NCBI GenBank assembly: GCA_025677835.1
Contig: JAIXMR010000152.1
Coordinates: forward strand, 1 to 41,337
Source: Sporodiniella umbellata
Taxonomy: Eukaryota > Mucoromycota > Mucoromycetes > Mucorales > Rhizopodaceae
Reading direction: 5' to 3'
DNA: 41,337 nucleotides
Program-made: the position numbers and the translations under genes
The notes under the pieces: generated by a model
Told to the model about the DNA's origin: nothing
Seen by the model: only the letters and a program-made list of their open reading frames with translations
Database searches by the model: none
Shown: piece after piece, positions 31,913 to 41,337 of the stretch
How positions within the stretch are numbered: the first letter of the stretch is position 1
Layout of the letters: the number at the start of each line of letters is the position of its first letter

Positions 31913-32681
31913 GCTCACTGTGCAAATCAAAATCAAAACACAGCGATTATCGTACTAAAAAAAAAGATATAACTAACTCGATCCATGCCAAAGTAACTTA
32001 GGTTACGGTACGTGAGAGAAAGAATCGGATTGGCATCTACCTTTTTCATTGTGAAAGAAACCGATAAGTAAATACTATTTACCCTTTGCTTATTTAATGT
32101 ATCCTTAATAACAGACATAACTGGTTGTTGCTAAAAAATCAGGGCGTAAATTATTTATTTAATGAGGCTGTACTTTTATTGTGTCCAAAGTTTACGATAG
32201 CATACTCTTTAGTGTACCTAAAGGAAGAATTTTTCAACTAAATAGATGGAGAGTTTCTTTGCACAAGACTTTTAAAAGAAAGATGTTGTATCTTTTTTTT
32301 TAAAAAAAAAAAAGGGAGCACCAGAGTCTTTCGGAAGACACTCCTAGTTTCTTACGAGCAAGGCTAAGAATTTGAAACAAAATATCCTCTCGGTAAGCTG
32401 AAGCCATATCTTGTAGCTATTTGTCTTTAATCTTATAGTACAGAATGTTTGCTTTTAAACAGAAAAAAAAAAGACGAAAATATATACAAGTACTTACAGT
32501 AATACCAAGTTGCTTTAGCAGGAATACCCCAGAGGCTCGTACAAGAAGCCAGTACAGGCTAATATAGAGGTGCACTCCTATAAAATTGTGGACACTTGCT
32601 TTTTATAGTTTGTAAAATATGGCTGTACAGCGTAAATGCTTTAAAGAATAGACCGTTTACATTTTTAGCGTGTTTTTTTTT

Positions 32682-32712
<31 letters not shown>

Positions 32713-33071
32713 GCTGTTCAGTTTATTGGTCTTACATTTCATACTGTGACTCAGGATTATACACCAAACACTGCTTTGTAAATAAGCTGCATTTATAATG
32801 ACACTGCTCAATAAATTTCAGAGAACGCACTGAAATTAGAAATATTGAAGGAAACTAACCTTATTAGCAACCTAAACCAGTTTGAGGGTAGCCTTACGCT
32901 AATTCTGGATAGATCAAGCAAGCTCACGAACAAAAAAAATAAGGACTCGGCACCATTTCAACATAAGAGTTGGCCCTTTATAAAAAAAAAAGGGGGGGTT
33001 GGTTTCTCTGTCCTGTTTAGGGTATCTTGTTTACTTTCATAATATTGTCATTTTTTGTAGCATTTTCGTAG
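31913..33071. other. AT-rich spacer, no gene seen
   Basis: It contains A/T runs at about 32300-32314 and 32672-32708 and short frames only. A weak imperfect dyad around 31980-32035 (GATCCATGCCAAAG against GGATTGGCATC) was noted. It ends at the right arm. Confidence 0.5.
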
Positions 33072-33743
33072 TGTAAACTGAACCTAAGGCGATCATCGGC
33101 GGAGCTTAGATCGTTAAGAGACTTGTTTCCGATTTGGCTTTAGCCTCTTACAGAAGAAAAAGCTTTGACCATTTGTAAAATGATAGTCTGTGTTAGAGAT
33201 AGTACGGAGAGCTTACAAGAGCAGCAGTTTTTTTTTTTTTTTTTTTTTTTGCAAAAAAAAATTTAGTGTGAAAGGCTTCACTGAAAAAAACCTTTGAGCT
33301 GCTTGGCTCAAAAAAGACTAAAAAAAAAACAAAACAAAAAAAAGATAATAAAAGACGGTAATAGGTGCTTTCCTTATCACATGTAACACAGACGATAGCC
33401 TTCTGCTTTACAAAACCTGCTTTTAAGCGCGTCATAAAAGAGATCAGACTGGCAAGACGCATCTCTATGGGTAGCTATAGGCTTACTCTATGATTCTTAC
33501 TAAAAGGTAAAGACGGAAGGGGAAGCAGGGAACGCTTAAAGGCTATTGTTAGTTTTTTTTTTCCTTTGTTTACTTACGGAAATTAAAAAACGAAAAGCGC
33601 AAAAAGCTAATTTACTTGCAGGAATAGATAGAAAAAAAAAAGAAAAGGCAATGACAAAAGATTATATCATAGATCGCTTTGGATTATAAAATACCAAGAA
33701 TAAACGCGTTTTTCCTTTTTTTTTTTTTTTTTTTTTTTTCTTT

Positions 33744-34434
33744 AGGTATTCCGTCTTGTTTTACGGAGGCTATGGGGAGCCACTCTTTCTCTGCTGGTAA
33801 TCGACATTGGTTGGTTTCTCACTCTTTGATTTTTCTGCAACCCAACATATGTGTCTTGTATGCGCGCGCATACGGATAATGAAGCGGCTGCGAGGCATGA
33901 CTTACCTTATGCAACGCGACAAGAAAGTCCTACCCATTATCGTTAATCAAAGCTTCGGTGTAGTGCGAACGGCGTTGACCTCTGTACTTTTGTTGGGAGG
34001 TACGGAGTAGTTCTGAAGGCTAAGCAGAGTCAGAGCCCCATGGCTGCAAGGAAATGGGTCTGGAGGCGCGGTGTATGCATGCGGGATGTTATTACGATTC
34101 TCTTTGGCGGTCAGTGAACTAAGCTTGTGCGAACCTACTTGGTAAGAAGTACATTTGCATACCGGGTGGGGAGGCCAAAGAGTGAACCTATGCTGCACCC
34201 TAAAAAATGGTGTACGGAATTTAAGGGGTTGGGTTCCTATTCACTAGCACTTGGATGATCTTGAAAGCCTTTTGGGTCGGACGGTTCTGAAAAGTGTGCA
34301 AGACCCTGGAGGTTTGCGGTATCGAACTGACCCTCGCGCTACTGCTTGCAACTGGGGAACTTGACGGAATCAGATGTACTCTCACCTGCTCGTGGTTGAT
34401 TCTGCATATCATTAAAAGAGCCGTTGGCTCTTTT
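33744..34434 (+). ncRNA. Candidate structured non-coding RNA (unassigned), right arm
   Basis: Mirror copy of the left-arm core, here on the plus strand: TATAAAATA-like box at about 33684-33694, long T-run, GC-richer body with the palindrome at 33858-33873, then a stem-loop and T-run at 34414-34441. No protein frame of quality covers it. The identity of the RNA, if any, is unknown. Confidence 0.35.
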
Positions 34435-34441
34435 TTTGAGA
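34414..34441 (+). terminator. Stem-loop with seven-T run (right arm), terminator-like
   Basis: AAAAGAGCC, loop GTT, GGCTCTTTT, extended by T to 34437. It stands at the 3' edge of the GC-richer core on the plus strand. Confidence 0.4.
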
Positions 34442-34640
34442 ACCAAGAAGAGTACTTTTTTTTTTACTTTTTTGCTTTTTTTGCTTTTTTACTTTTTTGC
34501 TCTTTTTTTGCTTTTTTACTTTTTTGCTCTTTTTTTGCTTTTTTACTTTTTTGCTCTTTTTTACTTTTTTAAATAAAGTTGCCTTTTCTTCCAACTTAAC
34601 ATCTAAAGTTTTAGTATTTTTCAAACTTTCTTTTGTCTTG

Positions 34641-34664
34641 TATCTATTTTAGATACTTAATACA

Positions 34665-34702
<38 letters not shown>

Positions 34703-36277
34703 CGTTTTACATATTTTTAGTCTTTGGTATTTGGTTACATTTTAACTTTTTATCCCACTCCAGACTAGAAAGTTACTGTTATTTCAGTTTTCTTATACTT
34801 CAAACAGAGTTTATTGTATATATATTATTTACGCTCCAAATGGCACTTGACATGGTTTTGCTGACAACAGTAGCAATAATAACAATGATGAGTGATGATA
34901 GGAAAGCATTGAAACGAAAGAGCTTTACAAAAGATGGACTAAAAGAACTAACATTCTTCTATTTCGTTAAAAAAAAAGTTATATATGCTGTCTTAATTTC
35001 ATAAATAACCTGTGAGGTTAGAGGAAAAAATGTACGCATGTTCTATCTCAAAAGGGAGAGTTATTATAGACTGTTTTAAGATAGTCTGGTTAGCCTCAGT
35101 CTAATCCAATTGGCCTCAAGTGGTCAACTTATTCTGGTTAACCCAATCAGTCTAGTGTATATTTTGAGACATTGGGAGAGTTTATATACAAAACAAGTAA
35201 ATAAAACTACCTGAATGTGATTACAAAAAGAAACATAAAAGTAAATATAAAAAGATTTGTGTAAATAAACATCAGATGTTGTACAGTAGTTTAAACTAAA
35301 GATAAAGCTAAACCAAGGTAAAAGCTAAAAGAGCTTACAACTAAAGGTCCTAATCGATTTTCAAGGCTGGTTTATATAATGACAAAGCAAATATTAAATA
35401 TAACGCTATTTTTGAATATTTTTTCAACAAACATGTTTTCGTTGGGTACGTGATTTGCTAAAAACATATTGATGGAGTGTTTTTGTGTTTTCTTTTTTCT
35501 TCGCAATGCTTGATGCATTTTGATCAATAATACCCTCTATTTTATTTGAAACATTGGGATCCTTTAGTTGACTCTGCTGTCTATCATGCAAAACATGACT
35601 AATTGGCTCAGAATTGTCAGCAGTATCACTTGCTTAAACAACAAATAGCTAGAACGTTTCAGTGCTGCAAGGCAAAACAGCTTCTTGCTGAAAAAAATAG
35701 CTCAAGGCTAAATTCAATGTGTACAATTTGTATTGGTACAAATTTTTTTTATGGATATAGGAGGTGTTGGATTTAGGTCTTAGGGTTTTCGAGTAAATCA
35801 ATACAACAGAGGTGGCCTTTTCATGAAAATTCCCAGTAGTATACTGTTTTAAAAACCAAATACTTTTGCTTGCATTTATTGTTTTATTAGCCATCATGAA
35901 TGAATCCACTTGGCTTACACTTTTCCTCTATAACCCTAAAAATCAAAAAAAAAAAATTGATTTACTTCAATATACACTTTCTTAGTCCAACATTAACCAC
36001 AGGGGTTGATCTTGAATGCTTAGAGAAGATGTACTATTTTTTCAATGTAAAGAGTACCACTTTATGTCAATGGCTGAGAATATAAACCAAAATGATAGGT
36101 GAAGCTCTCTGAAAGTCATTAGGCTTTGAAAACGTTTACTTGGAGTATCTAGCAGTGTCGTATTATAAGAAGCATTTCAAGACTACATCAACAATGTGCA
36201 GAATTTATCGCCTGTTACTATTTTATTGAAAAAGAACTACAAACCACTTTACTATTGAGACAAAGTGGAATGAAACC
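34641..36277. other. Unassigned region with (AT)n(GT)n microsatellite and weak frames
   Basis: (AT)n at 34665-34688 runs into (GT)n at 34689-34702. On the minus strand 35424-35633 is a 69-codon open stretch (SDTADNSEPISHVLHDRQQS.. to HQYVFSKSRTQRKHVC) without a start, and 35649-35909 is another open frame; they could be pieces of a decayed gene or transposon. No motif identifies them. Confidence 0.35.
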
Positions 36278-36632
36278 ATGTCTGACAAAAAGAAAGCAAT
36301 TCTCAGCGTGCTGACCGACGCGTTAGGCTGTGCTAGACATTTTGTTTCAAAGGGCGAGAAGTAAGCTTTGAAAGACGTTCTGTTTTTGTACCGCCAACGG
36401 ATTTATCATGCCCAAGAAAAGGGAAACGGCTACAGACAAATCTACAGTGATGTTTGTTAAAGACTGGAGGACCCATAAAAAAAAGAGGTTGAAAAGAACT
36501 GACCACATTGCTATTCAAAGAACAACAAAGGATCTCTTCTCACTTCATGGCAAGCCTTTTTGGTGTCAAAGCAAGAGGCAGTCTACATACGAGCCAACTG
36601 TGCCATTGATAGCCTTGACTTTTGCTAGATAA
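36278..36632 (+). CDS. Possible two-exon hypothetical protein, 97 aa (weak)
   Basis: Joining 36278-36360 to 36422-36632 across GTAAGC..AAAAG keeps one frame of 97 aa. It starts MSDKKKAILSVLTDALGCAR, is basic in the middle (WRTHKKKRLKRTDH) and ends IALTFAR. No family is recognised. The composition looks coding, but the intervening sequence is also partly open in another frame (LFLYRQRIYHAQEKGNGYRQ), so a frameshifted transposon relic is an equal possibility. Confidence 0.28.
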
Positions 36633-37275
36633 AAACCATAGCCAAGAGTGGATCCAAATTGGATATTCAACCTCCTTTGATTGAAAAAAGGGTATGGGAA
36701 AAAGGAAAGAAAAGGGTTAGAATGGATAGAGTTCAACACTCACTTACCAAAGACAGAAGAATGAACCCTAAAAAGAGTGGATCGGGAAGCGAACTATGGC
36801 AGACGCCGCGATCGTCGCTATCAAAGATCGCCAGGCGACTTTGTTTTAACTCGGTTGATGGTAAGCCTATCGCTTGTGTCATCAAGCTTTCAGTTGCTGT
36901 CCTCTCAATCGGTTCGTTTGGGAAATGGATTGACTGCGTTTGTTTTTTGTTTTACAGGTGTATCAAGTGATTCGGGTATTGAACATGCCGTCACACAATG
37001 CGCTAGGAGGGTTTTGCTGCGGTTTCTCAAAAATATAACCTTGACCCTTTTCCCTCTTTTTTTTTCTTTGGGCTATCCACCCTTTGTTGATTTTATTATT
37101 CTCAACGTTTGCTAAAGTAATCATAGTAAAGGAAAAAAGAATACAAAAGAGTGGGAAACATTGACTGTAAAAGATTCAATTTTCTTTGATCTCCCCCAAC
37201 CCTATATTATGCCTATTGTTTAAAAAAAAAAAAAAAAAAAAAGCGTCAATTCCGTTTATATAAATCTATTTTTCT
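36633..37275. other. Spacer before the cyclin gene with a possible orphan spliced exon pair
   Basis: A plausible intron (GTAAGC at 36861 to TTTTACAG at 36957, with a TGACT branch-like site) would join an Arg-rich stretch (REANYGRRRDRRYQRSPGDF, about 36780-36860) to VYQVIRVLNMPSHNALGGF (36958-37038, stop). Upstream exons were not found. An A-run at about 37220-37241 lies before the cyclin start. Confidence 0.3.
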
Positions 37276-37935
37276 ATGGTTCTTGTGCAACACACGCCCA
37301 ACGCCTATTCCCAACCTGAGGAAGTATCCTGTCAAGGCTATTTGCAATTATCGGCCGCTTTTAGGGAGCCAATGTTGATGATTGAAAAGCTTGTGGGTAA
37401 TTAGAATCATTCACACACAAAAGCCTTTTTTTTATAAGACACTTAGTTGTGAGTAGAAATGTATGCCAACGTTCTGGAGTCTATCTGGCGCCCCCCTCCG
37501 TCGCAGGTTGTGCCGACAGCTCTTTTTATCCATGAAATCCTGAAACGATCACAGACAACTTTTTCAACCATGCAAGTCAGCCTGTTCTATCTCTTTCGAG
37601 TCAAAAATGCCGTTGCGTATCGACTGAGCCAAAGGAGAGAAGGGATGGCGTGTTGTGCAAGACGTATGTGTGTAGCCTCTTTGATCGTGGCTTCCAAATA
37701 CCTTCATGACACGCACGGTACCAACAAGGTCTGGTCGCAGTGGACGGGATTGAGCCTCAGGGAGATCAATAGGGCTGAATTGGTTTTTTTGTCCCTGATT
37801 GACCATCAGTTGTTTGTATTGAAAGCTTCCTTTGATCGTTGGTATACTCAGCTGGATGAACATGTTCAAAAGTCATTGAAAAGAGATCAAGAAGTGTGTT
37901 ATGCTTCTACTCCTAATAAACGCTTAAGAAAATGA
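37276..37935 (+). CDS. Pho80/Pcl-type cyclin
   Basis: Two exons, 37276-37396 and 37454-37935 (57-nt intron), give 200 aa. The cyclin box covers residues about 60-150: PTALFIHEILKRSQTTFSTM, the helix with RRMCVASLIVASKYLHD, WSQWTGLSLREINRAEL and VFLSLIDHQLFV. This order and spacing are those of fungal Pcl1/Pcl2/Pho80-class cyclins that partner the Pho85 kinase in cell-cycle or phosphate control. The choice within the group is not resolved. The acceptor (TTGTGAG) is unusual in sequence but is the only one that restores the frame with the upstream MIEKLV. The stop lies 8 bp from the stop of the convergent aminotransferase gene, so the 3' ends must overlap. Confidence 0.85.
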
Positions 37936-37943
37936 GACATGTT

Positions 37944-39466
<1,523 letters not shown>

Positions 39467-40119
39467 TATAAAGTTAGCGGCGGGTTTTTATTTACTCCTA
39501 AAAAAAAAAAAAAAAAAATCAAAATCATGCTATAACTTTAAACGTTAAAAAAAAAAAAATTGGGTGAACCGGTTACCCAATGAAATTTGAAAAAAAGAAA
39601 AAGAGAAAAAGAGGGAAAAAAGAAAAAAAAAGAAAAACAATAAAAAAGAAAGCCTACTCGCCTATCGCTTGAGTCATTGAAAATTACAAATTGTATACTA
39701 GTTTGCAAAGAAGCTGCATCGCGTGGGAATTCGTTTTTTCTAAAGGTACATAAAAACTTGAGAGATTATTTCCATGTCTTTTGAGGGATAAATTTTGGTC
39801 AACAAACATTCCCTTTGGCTCTTAGACTGAATAGGAAAATGAATCAAAGTCTGGCTACAGCAAACCCTACATAAAGCCTTTCTCTCTCTCTCTCTCTCTC
39901 TTTAATACCAATTGGCACATTTGGACAAAAATGGCTTTTTTGGAATATGTTTTTACACCAAACTCGAACCATTGTCATCCGCTTTCATATGCTTTGGGGT
40001 TGTAGTGTTCCCAGCGCGCACCTGATTTCAAGGCCAAATCTATACTCAGATGCCTCCGTGTTTTTCAATCCTTCTACCGCCACTTCCTGTCTTTCCTACA
40101 AAAGAACCAACACAGAAAC

Positions 40120-40152
<33 letters not shown>

Positions 40153-40457
40153 TGGGGATAAAAAAAGCCTGAGGTTTTGCTGGGCTACTGGACTGCAATT
40201 CATAGTGAAACAAAGATTGTACAGTTCTGTGATTCATAGTGGAACAAAGAGTGTACAGTTGATTCAAACAGTATGTCGTTCCGGGCCGAAATAAGATGTC
40301 GCTCAATCAAAAGTAAAATAACGCTTAATCAAAAATATATTTTCGCTTTCCTAAAAATATAATATCGTTTTTGTTTCATATCCAAAGCGTAGTGTTTTCG
40401 GAAACGGTGTCCTATGTAGCTCGTGCGAAAAAACACGGCCTTGGTTTTCCTTTTTTT
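39467..40457. other. Intergenic region, no supported gene
   Basis: Promoter side of the aminotransferase gene. It has A-rich (39500-39660), (TC)n (about 39883-39902) and T-run (about 40121-40151) tracts. A short near-direct repeat, ATTCATAGTG..AACAAAGA..TGTACAGTT, occurs twice at about 40198-40225 and 40231-40260. Confidence 0.5.
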
Positions 40458-41023
40458 TTAAAGCACTCTTATTCTTGACTTTGCATTTATGGGGATGTCT
40501 TCAAATAAAGGCCAAGCTTCTTTAAAATAAGCTCGTTCCGATGTCAAAGGTTTGGGTTGAGACTCAATTGTCTTTTTCTGTAAAAGAACAAAAGTATATA
40601 TATAAAAGCAGAAAATAAACATGTATTGTTAAACCTCGCGTCCCCAGCCAACTCACAGTTAGGTCATCGAAATAAGTTTGCTCGGCTTAAAAATTTCCAA
40701 CTTGGAAAACCTTGACGATTTTTATTAACTGTCCTATCAAACCTAACTGCAAAAGCACTGGTAGTGGCTTTTTTAAATGAAGAGCATGTATACACCGTCA
40801 TTCAAATGTTATCTGTCTCTTTCCTTTGATAATTAACATGCAAAAGCTATACTATTTGAGACTTGATCCGAACCTTTGTTGTCTAAACAATTAGAAAAAC
40901 CTGCCCGTCGCTTTCCGAGAAAGATTCTCTGTGTCGTATCGTCTTCTGGACGTTTCAAATGTATAAAGCGTTTTACAAAGAGTCTAGACAGTTATTGATT
41001 GGGGCCATTCGATGGAAATCACC
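40458..41023 (-). CDS. 3' exons of an unrecognised protein gene (partial model)
   Basis: Minus-strand exons 40983-40853, 40685-40657 and 40577-40458 join in frame: RLFVKRFIHLKRPEDDTTQR, GKRRAGFSNCLDNKGSDQ, then EQTYFDDLTKKTIESQPKP, ERAYFKEAWPLFEDIPINA and a stop. The introns are 167 and 79 nt, with GTATAG and GTGAGT donors. A 39-nt intron may link 40983 to a short exon ending at 41023; the 5' part and start codon were not found, so the gene probably continues upstream or past the window edge. No family is recognised. The coding look is good but splice choices are provisional. Confidence 0.42.
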
Positions 41024-41337
41024 TGGGAATGAAAGAGAAGCAAGACTCTCAAAAAAAAAAAAAAAAAAAAGAAAAAACAGGAAAGACATTTGGATATTCT
41101 GCTTTATAAGATACTTGTGAGTTTTTTACAGTCAAATTTAATAGAAAACAGTTTGACAGTACAAAAGGAAAGAACGACTCTGGAACTACATTAAAGCGGC
41201 AGGTCTCACGTCCTAAAATATAGCACAGTTTTTAGTGTGCTCTTGGATGTTTAGTTGAAATCTTTTCTTAGTTTATGATAAAGTCCCAATCTTGAGATTC
41301 TAACGTACAGACCCTCGTTTTTGTATACAAAATTTCT
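41024..41337. other. Right edge, unassigned
   Basis: It contains an A-run at 41051-41070 and AT-rich sequence. It may hold 5' exons or the promoter of the minus-strand gene ending at 40458, but none could be fixed. Confidence 0.4.

Larger units (their letters stand above)
33072..34640. repeat. Right arm of the 1,569-bp inverted repeat
   Basis: Reverse complement of 25964-27532. Immediately outside, the sequence continues TATCTATTTT, which does not match the left outside flank (..CTTGAGC). The TATA-like box, GC-richer core (about 33744-34409), stem-loop (34414-34434) and tandem repeat (34454-34568) are all present in mirror order. Equal homopolymer lengths in both arms imply very recent duplication, gene conversion or an assembly effect. 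Confidence 0.93.

Overview
This 41.3 kb window is nuclear DNA of an early-diverging fungus, most likely a mucoralean (Mucoromycota). The reasons are very AT-rich spacers full of T/A homopolymers, many 39-100 nt introns with GT..AG (once GC..AG) ends, and fungal-type gene families: a three-RRM Pub1/TIA-1-like protein, Shg1, a Pho80/Pcl-like cyclin, TMS1/SERINC and a fused siroheme synthase. The species is not determined. Exon models were built by hand from reading frames, splice sites and family conservation.

Layout from left to right. 1-1430: a broken IS630/Tc1-mariner-type transposon; the window starts inside it. 1.65-11.5 kb, the gene-dense part: Pub1/TIA-1-like protein (+), a pepsin-fold protein with ruined catalytic motifs (-), siroheme synthase (-), a divergent acidic Rpb6-like protein (+), an ADF-H + PH protein (+) and a NIPA-type Mg transporter (-). 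12.8-17.4 kb: Shg1-like COMPASS subunit (+), forkhead factor (-) and a double-RING/LON protein (-). 17.8-23.3 kb: a truncated copy of the 3' end of an Asteroid (XPG/PIN-like) gene, 3 kb of unassigned sequence, then the full Asteroid gene (-). 23.4-25.2 kb: SERINC/TMS1 (+).

25.96-34.64 kb is the most unusual part. Two 1,569-bp inverted arms pair position for position with no net length difference; one mismatch was seen by eye. They flank 5.5 kb of non-coding DNA that holds a nested TACGG minisatellite and a second copy of the transposon. Each arm has a GC-richer, ORF-poor core next to a stem-loop/T-run and a lysine-codon-like tandem repeat. It looks like a duplicated non-coding RNA locus or a long-inverted-repeat element.

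34.6-37.2 kb is poorly resolved, with only weak spliced frames. It is followed by a Pho80/Pcl-like cyclin (+) that converges, 8 bp apart, on a cytosolic aspartate aminotransferase gene (-). The last kilobase carries the 3' exons of an unrecognised minus-strand gene.

The genes do not form one pathway. They are housekeeping and regulatory genes (RNA binding, sulfur assimilation cofactor, actin cytoskeleton, Mg transport, chromatin, cell cycle, amino-acid metabolism) interrupted by repeat-rich islands.
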